This document shows, piece by piece, positions 1-8,600 of a stretch of DNA of 15,992 nucleotides. The number at the start of each line of letters is the position of its first letter. Position 1 is the stretch's first letter. A program made the position numbers and the translations under genes. The stretch comes from JBGTIS01 sp041745535 (GTDB taxonomy: Bacteria > Bacteroidota > Bacteroidia > Cytophagales > Cyclobacteriaceae). The notes under the pieces are model-generated. The model had not been told where the DNA came from, searched no databases, and saw only the letters and a list, made by a program, of their open reading frames with translations. Where the stretch lies: the NCBI GenBank assembly GCA_041745535.1, contig JBGTIS010000141.1, positions 1 to 15,992 of the forward strand, in the 5' to 3' direction.

Positions 1-2194
1 GGTGGGTTATACCCCTTCTTTTTCGCAGACATTTGAATTTGAAGAAGAAAATCGAAAATTTCCGGCTTTACAGTTGCAGGAATCTACTACCGAACTGAAC
101 GAAGTGGTGGTAGCCGCTGCCAAACCGATGATTGAAGTAACTCCCAATGCCATGGTAGTGAATGTGTCGTCGAGCCCGGTCCTGCAAAACGGCACGGCCC
201 ACGATGTGCTGGAAAAATCGCCCGGCGTGGTAATCGACCAGAATGGAACGATCAGCGTGAAAGGAAAATCCAATGTATTGGTGTACCTGGATGGCAAACC
301 TACTTATTTGTCTAGCAGCGATTTATTACAACTGCTGGAAAGTATGCCGGCCGGCAACATTGAAAAAATCGAGATTATGGAAAATCCGCCAGCCCGGTAC
401 GATGCGGCGGGTAATGCCGGAATTATTAATATTGTGCGTGCGAAACAGGCAGATAAGGGCCTGAATGGCAGCATTAGCCTGAATACGGGCTATGGAAAAT
501 TTGCCAAAATCTCTCCCAGCCTGGATCTGAATTATCGGCAGAAGAAGTTCAATTTGTACGGAAATTACAATTACTTCTATAACAAACGTTACCAGAGCAA
601 CCACATCTATCGAATGATCCCTTACGACAACGATAATCCGGAAACGAACACCACCTTCGATCAGCGTACTGAAATGGAACCTACGGTAAAAGGCAATAAT
701 TTCCGCTCCGGTGCCGACTGGTTTCTCACATCTTCCACTACCTTAGGCATGTTGGTAACCGGTAACTATGGCAACTGGGGTGGCGAACAAATGACTGTAA
801 CCAAATTGGGTGGTACATATGATAATCCTTTTGATGGCCTGCGGGCTGAGAACAAAATGCTTAACGAATGGACCAATACCACCTATAACATCAACCTGAA
901 ACAGGATTTTGGAAAAGGACATTCTTTGGTATTGGATGCCGACTATGCCCTGCGGGGTGGCGACAGCAATCAGGATAACAACAACTATTATTTCCGCGAC
1001 GAAGGTACTACCAATGAACCGCCTTTGCTGGTGCGTACCACCACCAATACCGATATGGACATCAGGGCGATCAAAGCTGATTATACCGGTACCCTTTTTA
1101 CCGACTGGAACCTGGAAGCGGGAGTAAAGACCAGTATTGTGAAAACCGACAACAAGCTGGATTTCCGTACTTTCAAAGAGGGCAACTATGTGGTGGATAC
1201 CTTGCGCAGCAACCAGTTTCAGTACGATGAAAACATCAATGCGGCTTATATCAATATTAATAAAAAATGGGGTGACCAGTGGCAGTTGCAGGCAGGGTTG
1301 CGGGGCGAGCAAACCAATTCCAAAGGCTATTCCGTTACGCTGGACAGCCTGGCTGAGCGCGATTATTTTAATCTGTTCCCCAGCGTTGGACTTACTTATA
1401 AGCCCACGGAAAAACATGACTTATCCGTTTCCTATAGCCGCCGGATCGATCGGCCTGATTATGGCAACCTGAATCCTTTTGAGTACTTTCTGGACAGGTT
1501 TACCTTCGAAAGAGGAAACCCTTTTCTGAAACCACAATATACCAATGCGTTCAGCATGACCTATGGGTATAACCATGCGGCCTTTCTTACCTTGAGTTAC
1601 AGCCATACCAACGATGCCATTACTCAGATTCTGGAACAGGATGAAGCCAATCAGACTACCTATCAGACTACCGTAAACCTGGATAAAACCCAGAATTACA
1701 GTGTGAATCTGGCAGTGCCATTGCCTGTGAACGACTGGTGGACGTTGAATGCCAATCTTTCCGGTTTTTATAATGATGTTCAGTCACCTTCCAGCGAAGG
1801 GTTGATCGACAAAAACAAGGTGAGTTATAACTTGCGACTGCAAAACACCTTTACCCTTCCCGGCGACGTAAAGCTGGAAGCATCGGGATTTTACCGGTCG
1901 CCTATGTTGTGGGGAATATTTGAAATAGGTGAGCAGTATCAGGTTGATATGGGCATTTCCAAATCATTTGGGCCGCTGAAAGTACAGGCCAGTGTGGACG
2001 ATGTGTTTAATATCCGTGAAAACCATGTGCTGGTAAAGCAGGGCGACATTAACACTACCGTGAGTAATAAGTGGGAATCGCAGGTATTCAGGTTGAATGT
2101 ATCGTACCGGTTCGGGAACGAAAAGCTGGAAAGTGCCCGCCGTCGCAATACCGCCTCCGACGATGTACAACAAAGGGCGGGTGGGAATAATTAA
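1..2194 (+). CDS. TonB-dependent outer-membrane beta-barrel protein (OMP_b-brl_3 type), 5'-truncated
   Basis: The reading frame is open from the window edge, so the real start lies upstream. The apparent GTG at position 2 encodes the valine of a VGY motif that normally closes a CarboxypepD_reg-like domain. Numbering from that residue, a LNEVVV linker lies at 32-37 and a TonB plug domain at about 45-146 (LEKSPGV, LDGKP, IEIMENPPARYDAAGNAGIINI region). After it comes a long aromatic, Asn/Asp-rich beta-barrel to about residue 710, with SYSRRIDRPDYGNLNP near the middle, as is typical of outer membrane beta-barrel family proteins in Bacteroidota. The C-terminal 20 residues are a charged tail after the last strand (VSYRFGN). 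Such proteins sit in the outer membrane and are thought to take up substrate through TonB, but the ligand here is unknown. There is no SusD partner next to it, so it is not a classical SusC. It is convergent with the GH5 gene and probably belongs to a separate transcription unit. Family call is firm; function is not. Confidence 0.9.
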   Translation, partial: VGYTPSFSQTFEFEEENRKFPALQLQESTTELNEVVVAAAKPMIEVTPNAMVVNVSSSPVLQNGTAHDVLEKSPGVVIDQNGTISVKGKSNVLVYLDGKPTYLSSSDLLQLLESMPAGNIEKIEIMENPPARYDAAGNAGIINIVRAKQADKGLNGSISLNTGYGKFAKISPSLDLNYRQKKFNLYGNYNYFYNKRYQSNHIYRMIPYDNDNPETNTTFDQRTEMEPTVKGNNFRSGADWFLTSSTTLGMLVTGNYGNWGGEQMTVTKLGGTYDNPFDGLRAENKMLNEWTNTTYNINLKQDFGKGHSLVLDADYALRGGDSNQDNNNYYFRDEGTTNEPPLLVRTTTNTDMDIRAIKADYTGTLFTDWNLEAGVKTSIVKTDNKLDFRTFKEGNYVVDTLRSNQFQYDENINAAYININKKWGDQWQLQAGLRGEQTNSKGYSVTLDSLAERDYFNLFPSVGLTYKPTEKHDLSVSYSRRIDRPDYGNLNPFEYFLDRFTFERGNPFLKPQYTNAFSMTYGYNHAAFLTLSYSHTNDAITQILEQDEANQTTYQTTVNLDKTQNYSVNLAVPLPVNDWWTLNANLSGFYNDVQSPSSEGLIDKNKVSYNLRLQNTFTLPGDVKLEASGFYRSPMLWGIFEIGEQYQVDMGISKSFGPLKVQASVDDVFNIRENHVLVKQGDINTTVSNKWESQVFRLNVSYRFGNEKLESARRRNTASDDVQQRAGGNN

Positions 2195-2234
2195 CTTTGA
2201 ACCCTTAATGTACTGACTTTATAATTAGGTTGTT

Positions 2235-2281
2235 CGTTAATCGTTATTTGGTAAGATTTTTCTCACAAATAACGATTAACG
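2235..2281. repeat. Perfect 16-bp inverted repeat, possible bidirectional terminator
   Basis: The arm CGTTAATCGTTATTTG (2235-2250) is repeated as its exact reverse complement at 2266-2281, with a 15-base T-rich spacer. It lies 41 bases after the stop of the upstream barrel gene and about 95 bases beyond the stop of the convergent GH5 gene, where a shared terminator would be expected. The stem is AT-rich and neither side is followed by a clear T-run, so intrinsic termination is plausible but not proven. A regulator site or a small repeat family are alternatives. Confidence 0.6.
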
Positions 2282-2376
2282 TATAGCTTACTGCTCTTCT
2301 TCACCTCTCAGTTTTTCCGCCTTTCTAACCCCAGGAATGTGCCCTCACAGTCCTTTTATTCAATAAAACGCATAAC

Positions 2377-3600
2377 CTACTGCTTCATCAGCAAATCCAG
2401 CATTTTCCGGTCCAGTTTATGCCCGTGCCAATCTTCGTAGGCTACGTCTTCACGGCCGGAATCCAATACGCCGAATGAGCCGGCAAACTCCCAGATGGCA
2501 AAACCGATTTCATGGCTGCTCAGGATATCCAGCACATCGCCAAACCACGACAGAAATACGGGATGGGGTGTTTTGTTCCAGCACCCACATTCTCCGCAAT
2601 GTACCCCCACTCCCTGTTGTACCAGTTCGATCCAGGGCTGGTAAAAAGCTTCCAGTTTATTCCGATCCAGGATCATGTACCGTTCGCCATTAGGGCCAAT
2701 TTCAGGACTTAAATCAGCTTCCTTGATTTTTCCGGGATCGGCCTGCATCATGGGCAATACATTGATTTTTCCCGGCCAGGAAGGTTCAGGCAATATGTCG
2801 GGATTTTTATTGGCCCAGGGCGCTTTGTAGTGAGAAATAAATCCCGGATAATACCCCCGGCAGCTTTGGGCAATGTTCAGGTCGGTGATTTCGGGGATTA
2901 CCGATTTTCCCACATCGTTGCCATCGGCGATTACCAGATGATCGGGATTGTGCTGGCGGATGGCTTCAGCAGCGGCTTTGGCCACCTTCCGGTATACGTC
3001 GCCCGGTACACTGCCGCGCAACGAATGCTGGTCGTTCATATCAGCCCGCATGCTGGGCTCATTCACCAGGTCAAAACTTATTTTTTTGTCAGACATATTT
3101 TTATACCGTTCTGCCCACATGCTCCAGTGATAGTAGAAAGCATCCTGCGCGGCCTGGTCTACCCAAAGGTTGTAAGGCTCGTAAAAACCGGCATTTACAC
3201 AATAGCCGGGTGCCCGGTGCAAATTCAGGCTTACATGCAGATTATGTTTCTGTGCTGTGGTTACCAGCTGGTCTATTTCATCCACCGCTTTCTCATTAAT
3301 TTTATACACATCGTCGGGGGTAATATTTTTACTGCGGTCGATGTCCAGGTAGTATGGATAGGCCATCGGGATTCTGACAAAATCAAATCCCCAGTCTGCC
3401 ATCCACTTGAAATATTCCTCCGGCGTTTTGCTTCTGGAGTTGGCCGGATCGGGAGAGAAAAAATCCAGCAGATTAAACCCTTTCCACCTGGGCAGTTGAT
3501 TCTTCATTCTAACGGGTACGGCAGCAAAGGCAGACGTCCCGGCCAGCCCCAGGCCTAAGGTGGCGAGGCTGGTACTTTTCACAAAATCTCTCCGATTCAT
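2377..3600 (-). CDS. GH5-family (cellulase-like) glycoside hydrolase with Tat-type signal
   Basis: A 407-residue protein, starting at MNRRDF. Residues 1-27 form a twin-arginine-like leader (RRDFVK, then a hydrophobic stretch ending AFAA), so export through Tat or Sec is predicted. From about residue 38 it follows the GH5 (beta/alpha)8 pattern: KGFNLLDFF, WGFDFVRIPMA (70-80), HVSLNLHRAPG (122-132), FDLVNEP (176-182) with the expected acid/base Glu181, and a C-terminal nucleophile candidate Glu337 in GVHCGECG, followed by AIWEF (368-372). Members of this family hydrolyse beta-linked glycans such as glucans, mannans or xyloglucans; the substrate cannot be read here. The frame stays open upstream to 3798, but that extension has no homology, would overlap the sigma factor start and would bury the signal peptide. 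A start six codons upstream (3618) is a possible alternative. The gene is divergent from the sigma factor, so it could belong to the same regulon and produce ligands for the SusC/D pair; that is inference. Confidence 0.88.
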   Translation of the reverse strand: MNRRDFVKSTSLATLGLGLAGTSAFAAVPVRMKNQLPRWKGFNLLDFFSPDPANSRSKTPEEYFKWMADWGFDFVRIPMAYPYYLDIDRSKNITPDDVYKINEKAVDEIDQLVTTAQKHNLHVSLNLHRAPGYCVNAGFYEPYNLWVDQAAQDAFYYHWSMWAERYKNMSDKKISFDLVNEPSMRADMNDQHSLRGSVPGDVYRKVAKAAAEAIRQHNPDHLVIADGNDVGKSVIPEITDLNIAQSCRGYYPGFISHYKAPWANKNPDILPEPSWPGKINVLPMMQADPGKIKEADLSPEIGPNGERYMILDRNKLEAFYQPWIELVQQGVGVHCGECGCWNKTPHPVFLSWFGDVLDILSSHEIGFAIWEFAGSFGVLDSGREDVAYEDWHGHKLDRKMLDLLMKQ

Positions 3601-3783
3601 ATTGAATTCATGATTCATGTTGTAGGGTAATTTTAAGTGGTGATAGGCATAATTGGTACATTCCGAATTATCCGACAATAAATTAGAAAATTTTAAATTG
3701 AAAAAGAATATTGCAGGGTAATAATACAAAAATTTGATTATGACCTTATAAATCCGTATTCTTAATACAAAAAAGATATAAAG
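3601..3783. promoter_or_regulatory. Divergent intergenic region between GH5 and sigma-factor genes
   Basis: These 183 AT-rich bases must hold the promoters of two genes transcribed away from each other. A TTTG at 3733-3736 followed 20 bases later by TATTCTTA (3757-3764) loosely resembles the Bacteroidota -33/-7 elements (TTTG and TAnnTTTG) and would serve the sigma gene, but the -7 match is imperfect. No convincing match was seen for the GH5 direction, and no clear operator palindrome was found. Confidence 0.35.
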
Positions 3784-4413
3784 TTGGAGAAAAGCCATTC
3801 ACATGCTGTTGACCAGGCCATCTGGATTCAGATCCGGCAGGGCAATGAACCGGCACTGGTGCAGTTGTACGATCGCTATGTGGATGTGCTATACAACTAT
3901 GGTTTGAAAATTACAGGCAAATCAGAAGTGATTGAAGATGCCATTCAGGAACTGTTGGCGGAACTCTGGTACCGACGAGAAAAGCTGTGTGTCCCTGATT
4001 CGGTAAAAGCGTATCTGCTGCGGGCTTTCCGGCAAAAACTGCTGAAACAATTATTCCATTACAAACGCATCTCCTTTACCGGCGAATATTTACCCATTGG
4101 CGTTACAGACGATCATCAGTACCTGCATACACAGATTTTATCTGAAATTGAATCGGAATTCAAATCCAGCTTAAAAGAAGCTATGGCCCTGCTGAGTCAG
4201 AAAGAGCAGGAAGCCATTGTGTTGAAATATACCGAAAACCTTTCCCATGATGAGATTGCTACCATTATGGGGATAAAAAAACAAACCTTATACAACCTGC
4301 TGTATATCGCCCTGCAAAAGCTTAGCAAAGCGATGAAAGATAAGCATCCTGCTGATGGCGTATTTACTTTTTATGGCCTTACCCTTCTTTTTCTCTTCGG
4401 CATTTTTGTTTAG
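3784..4413 (+). CDS. FecI-like ECF RNA polymerase sigma factor
   Basis: A 209-residue sigma-70 family extracytoplasmic-function protein. Region 2 spans about residues 24-95 (ALVQLYDRYVDVLYNYG, then EDAIQELLAELW, the usual core-binding and -10 recognition surface). Region 4 spans about 131-185 (ALLSQKEQEAIVLKYTENLSHDEIATIMGI, with a helix-turn-helix), matching Bacteroidota FecI-like factors. The last 15 residues are strongly hydrophobic (YGLTLLFLFGIFV), so the C-terminus may touch the membrane. The start is taken as TTG at 3784: an in-frame TAA lies at 3763-3765, no ATG lies between, and later starts would cut into region 2. It is followed by a FecR-like gene after 152 bases and by a SusC with an STN domain, the standard trans-envelope signalling order. 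Expected role: once released by its anti-sigma factor it directs transcription of the downstream transport genes. Confidence 0.9.
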   Translation: MEKSHSHAVDQAIWIQIRQGNEPALVQLYDRYVDVLYNYGLKITGKSEVIEDAIQELLAELWYRREKLCVPDSVKAYLLRAFRQKLLKQLFHYKRISFTGEYLPIGVTDDHQYLHTQILSEIESEFKSSLKEAMALLSQKEQEAIVLKYTENLSHDEIATIMGIKKQTLYNLLYIALQKLSKAMKDKHPADGVFTFYGLTLLFLFGIFV

Positions 4414-4565
4414 AAAAACTCCCGCCTATCCACCAATTAGTTAATAGTATTTTTACGAAACCCCTGTTTCATTAAAATTTTCATAAAAACTTATTTTTTT
4501 TCTCGTTCACACAGTAGATTTTACAATAAGTCGCTTCTTGTATATATTGATCAGCATGCGCAGCG

Positions 4566-5612
4566 ATGAATAAACAAGATACCATCACCAGGCTTTTACT
4601 GGACGAATCATTCAGAGAATGGGTTTTAGCTGGCGGGGAAGAAAACAGCGGCTTTGGGCAAAGGTGGATGCGTATGCATGCTGAACAGGCAGACATCCTT
4701 CGGGAAGCTAGAGATATTCTTTTGGAGTTGCGGGCCGATAAAGCGCGATTGCCTAAAGAAAGAAAAGATATGCTTCGGCAAAGGATCAGAAGCTTTGCCC
4801 GGTCAGACCAGTCTCCTTCTGCTTATTCGGCTTATTCATGGAAGCGAAGAAATCTAGTAAAGACGTGGATTGCCGTGGCCGCGGTAGTGTGGGCAGTAGT
4901 CACGCTTTGTGCCCTGTTGTACCAATCAGATTGGAATCAGCCCAATGAAATGCGATATGCCACTGCGTATGGAGAAATTAAAACCATTACTTTACCCGAC
5001 AGCTCACGGGTTACCCTGAATGGAAATTCTTCCATCCGGTATTTTCATCGGAAAAACAAGGCGTTCCCTCCCAGGGAAGTATGGCTGGAAGGAGAAGGTT
5101 TTTTTGAAGTAAGCAAAAGACAAATACCCTCAGACCATGGTGACCTTCAGCCTGTCAGGTTTATTGTACACACGGAAAACCTATCGGTACAGGTGTTGGG
5201 CACCCGGTTTAATGTGCGGCACCGGCGTACGCAAACGCAGGTGGTGCTGGAAGAAGGCAGCATACAACTGGACCTGAAAGAGCAGGCCAACCCGCTGCTG
5301 ATGTCTCCGGACGAGTTGGTAGAAATAAACAAAGGTGAGAAGCAAATCCGCCAGCAGGTGGTAAAAGCTAATGATTATATCGCGTGGAAAGAGGGATGGC
5401 TCCATTTTGATGGCGCTTCCTTTTTGGAAATCAGCCGGATTTTAGAAGATAACTATAACCTGGAATTGGCATTCGCAAATAAACAACAAAGTGAGGATAT
5501 CAATCTAAGAGGTTCATTTCCAGCCGATAATATTGATATTCTGTTAGAAGCCATTGCCAATGTAACCCATACTACGATCAGCAAAAAAGGGAAAACTATT
5601 ATCTATCAATAA
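4566..5612 (+). CDS. FecR-family anti-sigma factor
   Basis: A 348-residue inner-membrane regulator. A cytoplasmic N-terminal part (1-95), charged and helical, would bind the sigma factor. One transmembrane helix lies at about 100-119 (WIAVAAVVWAVVTLCALLY), just after basic residues RRNLVK. The periplasmic FecR domain follows at about 131-245, with the diagnostic YGEIKTITLPDSSRVTLN, VWLEGEGFFEV and VQVLGTRFNV segments. A C-terminal DUF4974-like domain occupies about 271-347 (WKEGWLHFDGASFLEISRILEDNYN and the RGSFP segment), which in this family contacts the STN domain of the partner transporter. Length and domain order are normal for Bacteroidota. It lies downstream of the sigma gene and 80 bases before susC, so it should hold the sigma factor inactive until SusC signals that ligand is present. 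The ATG at 4566 has no clear Shine-Dalgarno. Confidence 0.93.
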   Translation: MNKQDTITRLLLDESFREWVLAGGEENSGFGQRWMRMHAEQADILREARDILLELRADKARLPKERKDMLRQRIRSFARSDQSPSAYSAYSWKRRNLVKTWIAVAAVVWAVVTLCALLYQSDWNQPNEMRYATAYGEIKTITLPDSSRVTLNGNSSIRYFHRKNKAFPPREVWLEGEGFFEVSKRQIPSDHGDLQPVRFIVHTENLSVQVLGTRFNVRHRRTQTQVVLEEGSIQLDLKEQANPLLMSPDELVEINKGEKQIRQQVVKANDYIAWKEGWLHFDGASFLEISRILEDNYNLELAFANKQQSEDINLRGSFPADNIDILLEAIANVTHTTISKKGKTIIYQ

Positions 5613-5692
5613 ATAAGATGCCGCTTTCTTCATCGGATTCCGGAAAACGGCAGTCGGCAGTAAAACAATAAACACACTTTAAATGCAATACT

Positions 5693-8600
5693 ATGACACA
5701 CTATTGTACACACATTTGCTGGGCTTGTATCATCTTGCTATGCCCCTGGCTTCCTAACAGGCTGAGTGCCCAACAACTGGCCCTCACCACCGAACTTCCT
5801 GCCCACACTGTGGGTCAGCACGAGGGAAAGAGCTTGTCTTCCGTACTCCAGGAAATAGAAAAAACCTATAAGGTAAATTTCTATTATCAGGTGCAGGATG
5901 TGGAGCATAAATTTGTAGACCAGCCGGTTCAGATTGCCGAACAAAAAGATCTGAAGAAAACGCTGACAGAAGTATTGGAGAAGCTTTCCCTGGATTTCAA
6001 AAAAGTAGGGAAAGATTATTACTATGTGTTCAAAAAAGATCAGCATGACCTGCCTGAAAAGATAAAGAAAAACAGTTTCTCAGGCAGTTTGTACACCGAT
6101 ACCAAGAGCAGCCTGCAAATGCTGGCCGCCCTGCCCAAAGTTACGCTCGATCAAAGCCTGACCGCCCTGGAACAAACCATTAGTGGTCGGGTAATCGATC
6201 TGGAAAATAATGAGGCCTTACCCGGCGTGAATGTTTTCGCCAAAGGTACTTTGAGTGGCACCGTAACGGATATGGACGGTAACTACAAAATAACGGTTAA
6301 CGATAGTGTAAGTATACTGGTATTCTCTTCGGTGGGTTATGGGTCTGAAGAAATCCCAATCAATGGTCGCTCTATTATCAATGTGGAAATGTCTCCGGAT
6401 ATACAGGCCCTGAGCGAAGTGGTGGTAACCGCGCTGGGGATAGAAAAGGAAGCCAAAACGCTGGGCTATGCCACCGCCAAAGTGGAACCGGAAGAATTTA
6501 ATGTAAACCGCACTCCCAATTTCATGAACTCATTACAGGGCAAAGTGGCCGGCGTTAACATCACCAGTCTGGGCACAGGTCCGCAAGGCAGTAGTAAAAT
6601 CCGGATTCGGGGCATCTCTTCTTTTGGGGGCGATAACTCTCCGCTAATTGTAGTAAATGGGGTGCCCATTGATAATACCAGTTTTGGTGCCCGTGGCGAA
6701 GTTTCCGAACGGGGTTCGAATCGTACTTCCGACAGTGGCGATGGCCTCAGCAGCATCAACCCCGATGATGTTACCTCCATGACCGTACTGAAAGGGGCCG
6801 CTGCCTCTGCCCTGTACGGGTCCCGCGCCAAAGATGGTGTAATCATGATTACCACCCGCAACCGTGCGGCAGGAAAAGGAATTCAACTGGAGTACAATTC
6901 CAATTATACTTTCGATACCCCGCTGGATTATACCAACTACCAATATGAATACGGACAGGGCGAAGGCGGTGTGCGGCCCACCTCACCCCGACCCGTGTCT
7001 GGCGTATGGAGTTTTGGAGAGAAATTCCAACCCGGCATGACGCAGATATTATTTGATGGTATTGAAGTACCTTATGTACCGCAGCCCAATAAGGTGAGAG
7101 ATTATTACCGGAATGGTTCTACCTTTGCCAATACCGTTACCATTTCTTCAGGCGGTGATTATGGAGGGTTTAGCCTTTCTGTATCCAATATGGACAGCAA
7201 AGCGATTTTGCCTGGCTCCAATTACAACCGGAAAACCATAAACCTGGGCTTTACCCAAACTTTGGCCAACAAGCTTACCGTATCTGGAAATATAAACTAC
7301 TCTAAAGAAGACCGGAAAAATCCTCCCAATATCGCCGAACAGGACTATAGTCCGGTGGTAATTTATACACTGGCCACTTCCATGCCTTTGGATTTGCTGG
7401 AAAAATACGCTTTTGACGAAAATGGAAATGAATTCCCTTACTCCCGGTTTACCAATCGTACCAATCCGTATTTTGCCCTATCCCGCTTCGAAAATAACAT
7501 CAGAGACCGTATTTATGGTAACCTTACTGCCAAATACAATTTTACTGACTGGCTGTATTTGCAGGCAAGGGTGGGCCAGGATTATTTTATGCGCGATCAG
7601 GAGTATAACCTGCCCACAGGCTCACAAAGGCAGTCATCGCCACCGCCGGGTTTTGTGAATGGAGAATATGTACAGGATCAGCTCAGGTTCCGCGAAATTA
7701 ATACCGATTTTCTGATAGGAGCCAGTCAGACTTTTGGTGATTTTGGTATCAATGTAAACCTGGGTGGCAATCAGATGTACAGGCGCTCTGACCGGAACAA
7801 TATATTAGCGGAATTATTCTATACCAGAAACAAATACACCATTGAAAACTCAAGCAAAGTAAGTCCGCAGTATACCATCTCAGAAAGACAGGTTAACTCT
7901 TTGTATGCCTCCTCTGAATTTTCCTACAAAGGCTTTGCTTACCTGAATGCTACCGTGAGAAATGACTGGTTTTCAACGCTGTCTCCTGAAAACAGAAGCA
8001 TTCTCTACCCTTCCGTAACCGGTAGTTTTGTGTTTTCACAAGCCTTTGAGAATTTGCCCAACTGGTTGTCGTTTGGAAAAATCAGGGCTGCTTATGCCGA
8101 AGTAGGCAGTGATACTGATGTGGAACCATATGCCAATAACCTTTTCTATGGCATCAACCCACAGCAGTTCCCCGACGAGGATGGCACACCCAAGCCGGTA
8201 GCCAGCATCAGCGGGGCGGTGGTACCCAACACTAATTTGCGCCCCATGCGGGTTACCGAAAAAGAAATCGGTTTGGAAATGCAGTTATTTGACAACCTCC
8301 GGTTTGAGGTATCGCTGTATGACAAACTATCGTCCGACCAGATACTGCAGGCCCAAATATCCGACGGTTCGGGATACACTACTCAGTTGATCAACGTAGG
8401 AGAAAGTGTAAACAGAGGTGTTGAAATGATGGTGGATGTGTCGCTTTTTAAAAATCAGAACTTCCTTTGGAATTTCAATGCCAATGCCTCTTACAATAAC
8501 TCGGAAGTGCTCAGTTTAGGCAGCGATGTGGAAGGTTCCTTTATCACGGTAGCAGAGGGGGAATTTCATGGAGAACTCCGGCAGGAAGTAGGAAAACCTC

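Noticed and set aside
743..1417. 224-codon frame antisense to the first barrel gene
   Set aside because: It mirrors a well-supported coding frame and shows no recognisable motif.
2830..3558. 242-codon frame antisense to the GH5 gene
   Set aside because: The opposite strand encodes a clear GH5 enzyme with catalytic motifs; this is a shadow frame.
3601..3798. N-terminal extension of the GH5 protein to a start at 3798
   Set aside because: It would overlap the sigma factor start, adds AT-rich non-homologous residues and would place the signal peptide in the interior.
4457..4470. GAAAC/GTTTC hairpin after the sigma gene, considered as a terminator
   Set aside because: The stem is only 5 bp and is not followed directly by a T-run; sigma and anti-sigma genes are probably co-transcribed.
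4556..4573. Five-codon ORF (ATG to TAA) overlapping the anti-sigma start, considered as a translational coupler
   Set aside because: Too short to distinguish from chance, and no ribosome binding site is visible.
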